Assembly (NCBI GenBank): GCA_007922195.1
Contig: ML682007.1
Location: 14,128,954-14,192,953 of the forward strand
Reading direction: 5' to 3'
Length of the DNA stretch: 64,000 nucleotides
Source of the DNA: Podocnemis expansa
Lineage: Eukaryota > Chordata > Testudines > Podocnemididae
Of this stretch, positions 13,061 to 23,862 are shown piece after piece. A model generated the notes under the pieces. The model saw nothing but the letters and a program-made list of their open reading frames with translations, was not told the DNA's origin and did not search any database. How positions within the stretch are numbered: the first letter of the stretch is position 1; every line of letters starts with the position of its first letter. Made by a program: the position numbers and the translations under genes.

Positions 13061-13068
13061 TAGTGAAT

Positions 13069-13263
13069 GGGTAGATCAGTGGTTCTTAACCACTGTTGCA
13101 GGACACATTACCATGTCCCCCACACAGTGGTAAGTGTGTTGTGGAGAGCTGGGCAAACGGCTGGATTTGGCCTGGGGGGGCATGGGCTGGTGCGTCCTGT
13201 AGGGCCACAATATGCCACCGTGTGTGATGACCCACAAAAGGATGAGAACTGGTGTGGATAGAT
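13069..13263 (+). mobile_element. hAT MITE, about 180 bp
   Basis: Ends cagtggttcttaaccac and gatgagaactggtg are imperfect inverted repeats. The flanks gggtagat and ggatagat match at 7 of 8. Confidence 0.7.
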
Positions 13264-13361
13264 GATCACAAGCTTCGGCCTGGCTATTCATAACTTCTAC
13301 CACAAGGGAGAGCTCTGTGCACATCTATCTCCCAGGCAAGTGGAAGCATTTCAGAAATAAC

Positions 13362-13583
13362 TAGAATAATTCAGCAAAAGAAGCAAGGAGTCCTGTGGCA
13401 CTTAAAGACTAACAAATTTATTTATCCTATCAGCTTTCGTGAGAGAAAATCTCACTTTGTCGGGTGCTTTTTCTCCCACAAAAGCTCATGCGTAAATAAA
13501 TTTGTTAGTCTTTAAGTGCCACAGGACTCCTTGCTTCTTTTGCTGAACTTAACTAACACTGCCCCTTTGGAACTTAGAATAAT
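13362..13583 (+). mobile_element. Short palindromic Penelope-like copy with TSD
   Basis: The element (13371-13574) is flanked by the 9-bp duplication tagaataat. The arms face head to head, and the right end is ctgcccctttggaac. The central hairpin is truncated and the ribozyme-like core is partly lost. Confidence 0.85.
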
Positions 13584-13799
13584 ACAATGATTTCCTTAAA
13601 ATGAGTCATCTGATATTGGTACTTTTGTGTTCAGTTCATACTGGTGAAAGAGCTCCTTCTGCTTTTTCAAGGGTTTTTTCATCCCAGTGCTCAAGAGGAT
13701 CACACAGGCACTACTTTCTGCATCCAGTTAGTGCCGCATGGCTGAGGGCCTTGACTCACTTTGCAGTCAATGATGAATGAAGTCAATGATGAGTGTTCC

Positions 13800-13930
13800 T
13801 CTGAAGTCTCAGCACCTTTCACCCCCCTGTAAGTGTGTTTTACAGATGGGGAAATTAAGGCACAGACTGGTGACTTGAGATGCCCATGGTTTCACAGTGA
13901 ATCAGCAGGAGAAACTTCCAACATTACCTG
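13800..13930 (-). repeat. MIR-type SINE fragment
   Basis: tttacagatggggaaattaa followed by ggcacagac, gtgacttgagatgccc and tttcacagtgaatcagcagg is the conserved MIR core, in the antisense-gene orientation commonly seen as 'cagatggggaaactgaggc'. Confidence 0.75.
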
Positions 13931-14156
13931 CCTGCAGGAGAAAGCAAAAGTCCTGTGCCCCTCAGGTGACACCTGTCCCATCCCCATGAACTGATTTCTT
14001 TCTGCTATCGGGGGGAAATGATTGGAATCAAAGAAATGCAATTTTTTTGTTTCCTTTTTTTTTTCTTAACTAAATAATCAGACAAATAATATATGCTTCC
14101 ATCATGTGAATCCAGATGGCCAAGGACCTTAAAAGCTGCAGCATCCCTGGATAGGA

Positions 14157-14158
<2 letters not shown>

Positions 14159-14209
<51 letters not shown>

Positions 14210-14216
14210 TTCTCTC
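14159..14216 (+). repeat. CT dinucleotide microsatellite
   Basis: A long CT run with GT and TT interruptions. An Arg/Glu-repeat open frame on the minus strand here is a by-product. Confidence 0.95.
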
Positions 14217-14411
14217 TTTTCCCATATTGAATTTAATGTCACTTTCTAGTTGTAGAGATAGTTGCTGTGATTCCTGCAGTATACACAATTGTGCTGCCAC
14301 ACCGAGTCCTGAAATTTGGAGGCAGCCTGAGACGTTCCCCCAAAAGTTTGAGGGTAGGTAGATGCTCACAGAACTCTTTCCTTCTAATTTTTTGTCTAAC
14401 CACTAGAGACT

Positions 14412-14615
14412 CTCTAGAGCAGTGGTTTTCAAACCATGGGTCAGGACTGAGTACTGGGTCACAGACCCTCAGGTGCTGGGTTGCAGCACTTTTGCTGCCA
14501 CTGCCAAAAGGCTGGAATGTATTGCTCAAAGATGTAATTTTGTTGGCTTGTGGGTATTAATGAGTTTTTCCAACTGGCTCCCGAGGAAAAAAGTTTGAAA
14601 ACCTCTGATCTAGAG
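14412..14615 (+). mobile_element. hAT MITE, 188 bp
   Basis: Ends cagtggttttcaaacc and gtttgaaaacctctg are inverted repeats. The 8-bp flanks ctctagag and atctagag match at 7 of 8. Confidence 0.85.
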
Positions 14616-14691
14616 GAATCACCACAGCAGCTGTTCAGACACTTCTGCAGGGTATGTAGAATATTCAGTCTTTCACTGCGAAATGTATAGG

Positions 14692-14792
14692 TCAAATTCT
14701 GCTCTCATTTACAGCAATAGAAATCAAGTGTAATTCCAGAGCCTTAGCTGATGTAAATGCCAATTTACACCAGCTGAGGAACTGGCCCATTG
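14692..14792 (+). repeat. Reptilian foldback repeat fragment (aggtcaaattctgctc)
   Basis: aggtcaaattctgctctcat, then gtgtaattccagagcc, and gatgtaaatgccaatttaca form a weak palindrome typical of a widespread reptilian repeat. The class is not resolved. Confidence 0.5.
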
Positions 14793-14799
14793 ACTTTCT

Positions 14800-17700
14800 G
14801 ATGTATAGCAGTTAAAGAAAAATAGAGTTGAGCCTTCTTTGTCTTAAAGTCTGTGGAAAGGTATTGAGGATATAGGGGAAAGCAACAGGAAATGATGTTT
14901 CTCATTAAGATGACCTAGTTCTTCATGATTTCTGCACAAACTACTTATTCTACAAACCAGACCGAGGTAATTCTATTTGTCTTTTTTCATTGTTCTGTGA
15001 TTAGATTATGCAGTTTACAATCCTTTATGTGCTCAGATCTGAACAGGAACTTAGTGCCACTCGTATTAACAGTGAACAGCTATCTCTCTCCTTTGCCATA
15101 TGTGGGTACTTTAAACCTGTTCAGGTCATTTACCACAGTTACACCAAGGTTACTGAATGATCAGGAAGCCAAATGTCTGGGGGCATTATGATCATTTGCT
15201 CACACCAAATCTGTTGACAGGTAACCTGCTAGTGACACAGAGCAATATCACCTGACAAGTGTTAGGAGATCAGTGTGAGACGATTCTCCCACCCTGATCT
15301 GAGCAGACAGGTTTCTACGATTGTCAGTAATAGGCCCTTTTATTGGCAATCACATCTGAGAGGCGAAGTATTGCACGTATGTGGTTAGGTGAGACATAAT
15401 GTGCAATGCAATAAAAGCTTTTCCTGATTCCCCTTATACTGTACCTGTCTTGCAGGTAAGAGGAGGACTTCATATTATCAGTGGGCATCTTTCAATGGTG
15501 CAAATAAAGAAATTGCACATTATAAATACAGCATCTTATTTATTAGAAAGGAGCTACAGCGAATTAAGAAAGGTGGGGCTCTATGCCCTAACAAGGTTGT
15601 GCACTAGCCCAGAGACTGATTTCACAGACTGTAGTTGAAAAGCTTGCTTAATTCATACTTGACCATGTCTTTGTTGCTTGCATTCTGGCTGGACAGTTAT
15701 CAATATCAGAAAGCAGCCATTTTATTCAGCATGATGGTTCATTCCACTGGAGAGAGAACCTGGAACTGGAACTGGAACTGCATTATCTTATAGGATTCCC
15801 ACTTAAACTGAGTGTCACATCAGGAGCTGCCTCTCCTTTCTGTAAACTTACCATGTGTGGCTGTCAGTGCTGAATTCATTGACTCATCATCTGATATGCC
15901 TTGCTGTGTTTGCTGGTTTACTAGTTACTGTTTTACTTCACAACCTGGCCTCACCTTCCCACTAATTATGTAACTAAGTCTTAAAATGAGTGAGGAAACT
16001 GTAGAGTGCTTAGTAGACTAGAGCATAGAGCCAGGCACTCAGCATTATCAGATTATGAACCAGCACTAAGCAACTTCAAGGAGCAACGCAAATTGGTTTG
16101 TACTCTTTCATACTTTGAATTATTAGTGATTATCAGCTCAGGTGAGTGAGTTAACCAGTGGGTTGATTTTCAATGGAAATTTTCTTGTCTGATGGTTTGT
16201 AATCAAAAAGATTTATTTAAAAAAATTCATTTGACTAAATATGAAATATATTGTGAATTAAAAACTCACATCCACATTTAGACTGCTTTTGGTTTCATTT
16301 GCTTTGCATTTCCAGTATCTTGAATAATGACGATAAATTATTTCATTTTTGGTTTTAGGTGACATCGTGTTTAGACTCTCTTGCGCTAGCAGGATGTCGC
16401 GATGTTTGGATGCGAATACTGCAGGTGAATGTTTGAATCTAGGTTTAGATGGAATTAAAGACATCATAGAAATATTTTTGCTTGTACTGAAATAATCCCC
16501 TGCAAAGATAACTGACTGCTCATATCCATTTTATGTCTCCATGCTTTTGTGAATAACACCTTTTCAGCTTTTGTCTTTATTGCTTCTCCTGTGTCTTTCA
16601 ATACGGTTCTCTATAAACTAGGTCTCCCATTCCTTTGGATCACCTGTTTGTTTCTCTGAGAGCTGTTCATTTTCGGATATTGGATGAAAGAGCAGTGTTC
16701 CTTGTCTGGGAACAGAGGATGAGAGACAGAGAGAGAGGTTTCAGCACTCTCCAAATCTCTTATATGCAGTCCAGCCTGAAAGGACTACATCACGGAACTG
16801 GATTTTCTGATCTGATCCCTAAGAGAAAAATAAAATTGCAGCCCTCAGTGTCTGGTGGCTGTTCCAGTGGATACCTCACTGTCCAAAATCCCAAGGAATT
16901 CCTTTTTTTGTCTTCACTCAACTCAGCCTTTTGTGAAGATAGTGTCAGACAGGACCATTCACACAATAAGAAGCTGGTTACAAGCCATTCTCCTAGAACA
17001 GAGGCATAAGGAGTCTGAACAAAGAAAACTTTGTGTCTCCCCTTCCACTGGCATCCAGGCAGTTAACCCAGAAAATTGCAGCTGCCTTTGTTTCAGGCAT
17101 TTTTAATAGTGCCCTCCCCAGCTTCTACAAACCTCTTTTTTACAGTAGCGGAATTTCATGATCTTCCCTAGAAGGCAATCTGTGGGTTCGGACTGGCTTT
17201 GCAACACAGTTCAAGTCACCATGGACAGATGATGACATGAGGAGATGGCATCCAGACAGTGCCCTGCAAGGGTTTGTGAGAGCTGTTCATCAACTGCCCA
17301 GGGGATGTTCCCAGTAAAACTTATATGGGAGCAGACTGGGGTCTCATTCTGAGCAGTGCAGAGTCACTGCAACTCCCATTTTGGTCATATGTGGAAGGTG
17401 TTCAGCGGTCTTAGGAGCAGATCCTTGTACAGACACTGCAAACCCCGTGAGATGTTTCATCTTGATCTAAGCAAAGGTCCATGTTAATGATGAGGATGGG
17501 TCTGCTTTTGACCTGTGGAAGCATTTTGACTAGCCATTGCTGTGAGGTCACAGAATTACCTGAACAAGGTCCACATAAAGGATACAAGGGACTTGCACTG
17601 GAAAATACCAGGCAAGTGAGAAAACGTGATTGAACTGCAGGAAAAAAATAGGAAGAAAGGTGAGGGCTAAAACATTTAGAGATCCCCCAGTGTTACACAT

Positions 17701-17960
17701 ACAAGTCAAAGGCCATTGTGTAATAAGAGTAGCTGGCACTTCTTTTTCCAGCACCTTTGGTCTGAGGATCTAATTAGGCCTGCAAATGCCACATGTATAA
17801 GCAGCATTCAGTTAAAAGACCTATGGAATGTCTCAAGAAGAGCACAGAAGCTAATGGGTGGGCCCTGTGATGGTCATCTATTTATACCTGTGATTGCATT
17901 TTTTTAACAAAATTTGTGTCCTAATTCAACAATAACCCCCAAAGAGATTATTGTTATTTG
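14800..17960. other. Unassigned intergenic DNA
   Basis: AT-rich, with no recognised exon or element. Small open frames (for example 16635-17009) look random. Confidence 0.5.
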
Positions 17961-17964
17961 TTTT

Positions 17965-18205
17965 AATCAGGATCTAGCCACAGACCAAGGCCCTATTGTG
18001 TTAAGCTCTGCACAAATATTGAGCAAGTTCCAAAGGGGTAGCTCTGTTAGTCTGTATGCAGCAAAAACAATGAGAGTCCTGTGGCACCTGTAAGACTAAC
18101 AAATTTCATGAAATCTTATGCCCAAAGAATTGGTTAGTCTTTAAAATACTGAGCAAACAGACAGTTCTTACTCCAAAGAGCAAAGGTGTAACTCCTAACC
18201 TAGCT
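17965..18205 (-). repeat. Amniote SINE-like repeat split by a PLE copy
   Basis: aggccctattgtgttaagct and ctgcacaaatattgagca before the PLE, and gacagttcttactccaaaga after it, are the halves of a common reptilian MIR-associated repeat. Related fragments occur at 10840-10940 and 38805-38875. Confidence 0.55.
18017..18156 (+). mobile_element. Short Penelope-like copy with TSD, in a MIR-like SINE
   Basis: The element (18027-18146) begins gttccaaaggggtagctctg and ends ggttagtctttaaaa. The flanks tattgagcaa and tactgagcaa (9 of 10 identical) are the target duplication. The arms are short and no ribozyme-like core remains. Confidence 0.8.
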
Positions 18206-18206
18206 A

Positions 18207-18412
18207 CGTTCCATAGGGGCAGCTGTGTTAGTCTAGTCCAGCAAAAAAAACCAAGGAGTCCTGTGGCACATAAAGACTAACAGATTTATTTTTCGCATGA
18301 GGTTTCCTGGAAGAAAATCCCACTTTATCAGTGGGATTTTCTCCCACGAAAGCTCATGCGAAAAATAAATCTGTTAGTTTTTAAGCACCACAAGACTCCT
18401 TGGTTTTTTTAT
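18207..18412 (+). mobile_element. Short palindromic Penelope-like copy
   Basis: It starts gttccataggggcagctgtg. The two arms meet at atcccactttatcagtggga, which is a compact hairpin. A possible imperfect duplication (tcctaacct at 18193, tcctaatct at 18413) flanks it loosely. Confidence 0.8.
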
Positions 18413-18589
18413 TCCTAATCTGGTCTTTATCCAAAGCACTGCAGGCATCAGAACTGTACTGTCCAGGTCTGATTTTAAATTGGAACTTCCTTGGTGCAAG
18501 TACCACATCCTCCATTAAGTATCAGGAGCACCAGACACACTGACCATGCTCAATACTTTGTGTTTCTTAATTCCCTTTCACCCAAGGAT

Positions 18590-18840
18590 CATCAGTAATT
18601 GGTAAACGTGCTTTACAAATGTCAGAAAATGAGGCCTTGGAGCATCCCAGTATGCTGCTACTATCTTCATTTTGCAGATGGGAACATTAATACCCAGAGG
18701 ACTTGTGCCTGTCATCCGTGAGAGTATAATCAAGCCCAATATGGGTAAATTACTGGACTAACATTGCAGAGGAAGTTTATGAGAAAGCCAGTTATGCTGG
18801 ATTCGTAATGCTGTGCTTTAATCGCTAGACACTTCCTATG
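18590..18840 (-). repeat. MIR-type SINE fragment, diverged
   Basis: catcttcattttgcagatgg, gaacattaatacccagagg, and further phrases to ctttaatcgctagacacttc follow the MIR order weakly. Confidence 0.5.
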
Positions 18841-21119
18841 CAAATAATAATTCCTAGAACCACGAAGGCAGAACTGGAAAATACCTATTAAATCCAGATA
18901 ATCTCCAGATCAGTCAGAATTAGTCATCACAGTTCATTTGATAGTACTGTGATGCTGTTGTTAGATATATAAAAATGGCATATGAAATTGGATCACAATA
19001 TTTCCATGAATAAGTAATCCTGATTTATTCAAAAACATTCTCTTTTCAGTGCTTCACCCCCTGCTTCCCACAAATTAAATTACGGAGGGATTAAATCTCA
19101 AAATCATTTTGAAAATGTTCTTTGGTTTTGTTTTTTCTAATGATCTTTACATTACATTTTTTACCACTGAGAGAGTCTGCCACAGAAAAGCTCCAATGCA
19201 ATGATTAGGAACACAATGAGCAAAAACCAAATGAAGTACGGAAAAATGAGAACAATGGAAAAGAATATAAATCATACTAACAAGTGGCTTTGTCATAAAC
19301 ACAGGTCACGTCAATCCCACCCATTAGTAATGAACATTTGGTTATATAATAAGTAACATTCTTATTGTAAGACAGTCCCAAATTCAAATTATATCTCACA
19401 GTCCAAGTGAACATGAACCAGCTGCCAAATCTGTCTGCATGAATGCCAGAGATCTCACACATTTTGTCACTTGAACTGGCGGGGGGGAAGGGGAAGGATG
19501 TGAAAGAAAGCACTTCTTACCCTGAAAATTGGGCATATGGACAGAGGGTTTTTTAGAACTCTTTTCAGAGGAGTGAGACTTCGAGAGGAAGAGATGATAC
19601 TAAACTCTGAAAAACACGTGAGATGTTCTAAAGTCATTTTAGATTAAAAACTGGTACTGTCTATAAGGAAATTAGCATTTCTGTCTCAACCTCAGTGGAA
19701 TTGTCCTTTCTTGCTGCTCTCCTTTTTAGTTCCAGAAGGCACTGTGTGTTTCGTTGGAGGGAAGACAGGCACTTTTGGAAGCTACTTACGTAGTAAAAAA
19801 AGGGGTCCATGGATTTTAATGAGTAAGACAGAGGTGATGGGGGAGCTGCTGGAAGCTTCACTTTCCATGAACTCTTTGGAGATCTCACTGTGCTCAGTTA
19901 GGAATACAACAACCACACAGGCAGAAAATGCCTTCTCTAGGTTCTGATACAGCCATTCTCTTGCAGAAGATCACAGGTGCCGACTGTACCACTGAGAAAA
20001 TAGAGCCATCAGCCAGGCAGAATTCAGTATCCAGCTTTTGACTGCTATAAAAGTTGCCTCTTACCGACTTACATGTAGTGATGGTTAAGAAGCTACCCCT
20101 AATGGGATGGAGACTGATGCTCAGCAGAGCCCTGATGTCATTCCTTGACATGGAAGGAGGTGGTGGCAGGATGTTTTAAGCATTTTTTCCTGGGGGCCAG
20201 ACTCTTCAGCTGCATGGCTCAGTTAATTGTCCTGAAGAATGAAAATATTTCCAGAATCTGCATCTCACTGCATGTTTGAAATGTGTGTTTTTAGCAAATA
20301 TTCCCCTAAATGTCAGCAGGGATAGTTTGCTACTAAAAGGCTAATGTAAGACGATGGATCTACTTACTGTACAGCCTGTTGGCTGAATGTGCTGATTTCT
20401 ACTATAACACAAGGGCATCTTAGGGGATAATCTTGAGAGGACAAAATATACCCCTGTAGAGTGATCCAGATGAAAGAGATAGCTATGTGTTCTCATTCTG
20501 CACCTCATACTCAGCTATACACTTGATACACAGCTAAATTTCCCTCTTGTTCTTCAAGATGCACAATGAAGCTGCTCATCAGATGGACATACATGCTCAA
20601 ATGTATTCGTTTTGTTATTGAAAAATGTGGTTCTCCTCCTTTGTTTCCAACAAATACATCCTGATAGAATAAAAAGAGGGGAGTGAACTCTGTAGAACCA
20701 GGTAGTACTTATGAGCTTAACAGAAAACTCCTATTGATGTAAGAAAGGGTTCCACACGCAGACTCAAGTGCAGGATGCCCTCTGCTGATGTTGATAAATG
20801 TCACTGTGTGCGATTCTTACATAAGAAAAACAGTTTGCAGTGTTGGTTCAAATCATTGATGAGGAGGTCCAGCATTCGGCCTCCGAGAATAGCCGTGCTT
20901 GGAAGGAAGGCAAAATACCGAATAAGGCCCACCATGCACACAGTGTGAATGTAAATGTAAGGGAATTCCTTTCTGTGTCTCACTAATCTGTATCTTCTCT
21001 ACTTTCCTGGGCATTATAAGTAGGATCTTCCATTCTTTGCTGCAAACAGGGTGAATTTGCCATCATCCTTAAATACACTTCCAACTTCTTATATGCTAGA
21101 ATTAGGCTTTTTAAAAATG
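18841..21119. other. Unassigned intergenic DNA
   Basis: No recognisable gene, RNA or mobile element. Confidence 0.5.
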
Positions 21120-21288
21120 GCATGGTCTATTTCTATAGTGCAATGGTCTGGGAGTCAGGAGTCTGGATTTTATTCTAATCTCTTCCACTGATTTACTTAT
21201 TGATCTTGGGACACAAACTGAAATCCAACTGTGACTCAGTGCTGACGTATGTAAAATTGGGGTAATGAGGCTTACTCATCTTTTATAG
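21120..21288 (+). repeat. MIR-type SINE interrupted by a hAT element
   Basis: agtgcaatggtctgggagtc, then ctcttccactgatttact and aaaattggggtaatgaggc are the MIR order. The sequence resumes after the hAT element at 22106 (actgttgtgggatc). Confidence 0.7.
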
Positions 21289-21515
21289 CAGGCATGGCCA
21301 AACTGCAGCTCGTGAGCCACATGTGGCTCGTGAATGAAAAAGTGTGGCTCCCAGAAGAGCATGGTGGGGAGAAGCATGACATGGTTGGGGCCGGTGGAAG
21401 CGGTGGCATAGTTGGGACGGTGGGGAGAAGCCTAGCATGTTTAAATTTTCTCATAGTTCCTAATGCAGTTTACTCATTGTTAAAATAAAATCGTGTTTTA
21501 CAAGTCCTTCTAAAC

Positions 21516-21776
21516 ATGACATGGAACAATAAGAAACAAAAATACAAAGAGGAAAATAGATTGTTTAAAACTGAATGTAGATTACTTTCAATTTTTGGCA
21601 CAACTTACTGCTGTGAAGCATTGTATTCCACAACAAAATCTGTGAAATCGAAACATTGTGGAATACTTACAGATCAGTACCTGAGAGAGCTTTTATCTAC
21701 TGTGTTGACAAGTTATTGCCCAGATTTTAAAAAACTTGCTGCTAGCCTGCAGTCTTCTATATCGAGTGACAGTTAA
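21516..21776 (+). pseudogene. hAT transposase C-terminal dimerisation fragment
   Basis: An 86-codon open frame includes FGTTYCCEALYSTTKSVKSK, then LTDQYLRELL and SYCPDFKKLAAS. This is the C-terminal hAT dimerisation region in the form seen in Charlie-like transposases and their domesticated relatives (GTF2IRD2/ZBED/FAM200-type). The N-terminal BED finger and the catalytic core are absent, so it is the end of a deleted transposase, not a host gene. It lies inside an element with intact ends. Confidence 0.85.
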
Positions 21777-21882
21777 GTTTTTACTGTATAAGCCTAGTTT
21801 TCATAGTAACCTTAAGTAAGTATTAGAATCTGACATTAATAGGATCAATATTTGTCTTCTTTTTATGATAAAATTAAAACAT

Positions 21883-21970
21883 GCTGACGAAGTGGGATTT
21901 TCTCCCACGAAAGCTCATGCGAAAAATAAATCTGTTAGTCTTAAATTGCCACATGACTCCTTGTTTTTTT
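21883..21970 (+). mobile_element. Penelope-like single arm nested in a hAT element
   Basis: ctgacgaagtgggattttct, cccacgaaagctcatgcg and ctgttagtctt, ending ctccttgttttttt, form one right arm. It lies inside the hAT element 21289-22097, so it is younger than that element. Confidence 0.75.
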
Positions 21971-22139
21971 CAATGAATTTTAAACTTAGTAATTTTAGAG
22001 TAGGTAGAAGTATATGGCTATATGCCTCAGTGCAGCTCTCAGAGGATTAATAATCAACTTGTGCGGCTCTTGAGTTCCATAAGTTTGGCCACCCCTGTTT
22101 TATAGACTGTTGTGGGATCTTCAGAAAGGTTCATCAAAC

Positions 22140-23064
22140 TGCTAAGTATTAACTCTTCTCTATTCAGATTTCTTCCCCAGGTGAGTTGACATGATCGCAT
22201 AGACAGTATTATAACCCTCTCTGCTTCCCTTTGACTGCTGTTCTACAATGTTATCCCTGAGCAGTCATTGATTTGCAGTTTCTATAAAGATTTCTGGTGC
22301 TCTGAGCCACTCTACCACTGATCCATAGGTCTATAGTATGTGTACATCTGACTTAATTTGTCCTTTCAACAGGTTACACAATCAGATTCTCTCCTGTTTG
22401 CATTGCATTGTTCCAGCCAGCTTCCTGTAACAGGTCTGCTAATTGAATGCCTGTTTATTCCTTCTCCAAGCTAGATAGAGATCCTGTGAATACTAGCTCC
22501 ATTTCTGTCTTCGGAAATCTATGTATTAGTTTTTCTTTTTTTCTCCCACTTGTTTGATCCTTTGGCTCAGCTTCAGTGAGCATAGGCACCCCAGTGGTTT
22601 CTGTTTAAAGGCTGTTCCTTCCTTGTCAGGCATGCAGTTTGACCTCCTTGTGCTGATCTGGTGGTTGCATTGTCCACCCTTGTAGGTGCAATGTCTCATT
22701 GAAAAGCTAGTAAAGTTATTCGCTTACATACTCTGCAGGTGAAGACACCCTGCATCTTTCCTATTCCCCATCACTTTCAATGTCACCCAGATCCTGGCAG
22801 CTTTCAGCACATCGGGAGACCTCTTGTGAAATGGCTTTATTGGTACAGAGTGAAACAAAATGCATCTAATCCTTTCCGGGCATGGAGACAGTTCAGAAGA
22901 GTCCATCCCTTTTTAGCAGAACGAAACATGCTGTGTTTTAACCAGCTGATCCTTTTTATTTGTTAGTTTGCTGGAGGAACATGGAGTTGGCACCTTTCCT
23001 GGTAAACAGCTCATCAGCTTGGTTCTTGAAGTCATCATTTTAAGAAAACAAAACCAAAATCATT
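22140..23064. other. Unassigned intergenic DNA
   Basis: Nothing recognised before the CR1 element. Confidence 0.5.
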
Positions 23065-23862
23065 TCCTGGCTCTCACAAAATGATGGGTTCTAAATTAGC
23101 TGTTACCGCTCAAGAAAGAGATCTTGGAGTCATTGTGGATAGTTCTGTGAAACCATCTACTCAGAATGCAGTGACAGTCAAAAAAAGCTAAAGGAATATT
23201 AGGAATCTGTAGGAAAGGGATAGAGAATACCATAGTGCCACTAGGTATTCTTTGTTATGCTCACACCTTGAATAGAGCATGTTGTTCTGGTTGCCCCATC
23301 TCAAAAAAGATGTAGAACTGAAAAAAGTACAGAGAAAAACAACAAAAATTATTAGAGGTATGGAAAAGTTTCCATATGAGGAGAAGTTAAGAAGACTGGG
23401 ACTGTTCGGCCTAGAAAAAGAGATGATTAAGGGGGGAATGATAGAGGTGTATAAAATCATGAATGGGGTCAGCAGGTGAAATTAATCAGCAGTGAGTCTA
23501 AAACAAATGTAAGAAAGTACAGCTTCACAAAATGCACAGTTAACCTGTGGAAAGCATAGCCAGAGAAAGCTGTGAAGGCCAAAAGGATAATGATATTCAA
23601 AAAAGAATTAGATAAACTCATCCAGGATGGACCTGTCAGTGGCTAGTAGTAGCCAAGATAGTCCAGGACACAACTCCACACCCGGGGTATCCCTAAACAT
23701 CTGACTGCTAGAAGCTGGGACTGGATGTTAGGGTGGATCAGCCAATATATTAACCTGTTCTGTTTACTTCCTTGGAAACATCTAGCAGTGACCGCTGTTA
23801 CAAGACAGGCTGCTGGACTAGACAAACCATTGGGCGGACCCAGTATGGCCATTCTTACGTTC
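23065..23862 (+). mobile_element. CR1 LINE, 5'-truncated 3' end
   Basis: The + strand retains the C-terminal CR1 reverse transcriptase region in broken frames: RDLGVIVDSSVKP near 23122, then LFWLPHLKKDVEL, KVQRKTTKIIRG and RRLGLFGLEK (23279-23479 is still open). The 3' UTR ends with ggcggacccagtatggcc and attcttacgttc, the end typical of turtle CR1 copies. Frameshifts separate the first block from the second, and the 5' end is missing as in most CR1 insertions. The 66-codon ORF at 23279-23479 is a remnant, not a host gene. Confidence 0.85.

Larger units (their letters stand above)
21281..22105 (+). mobile_element. hAT transposon (809 bp) with 8-bp TSD
   Basis: The element (21289-22097) starts caggcatggccaaactgcag and ends aagtttggccacccctg, imperfect terminal inverted repeats. 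A perfect 8-bp duplication, ttttatag, flanks it, the hallmark of hAT transposition. It retains a fragment of transposase dimerisation domain and has a PLE arm nested inside. It lies within a MIR. Confidence 0.9.

Noticed and set aside
14070..14369. Arg/Glu-rich protein on the minus strand
   Set aside because: It is the translation of the CT microsatellite.
23279..23479. 66-codon open frame as a small host gene
   Set aside because: Its sequence is the C-terminal region of the CR1 reverse transcriptase within a truncated CR1 copy.
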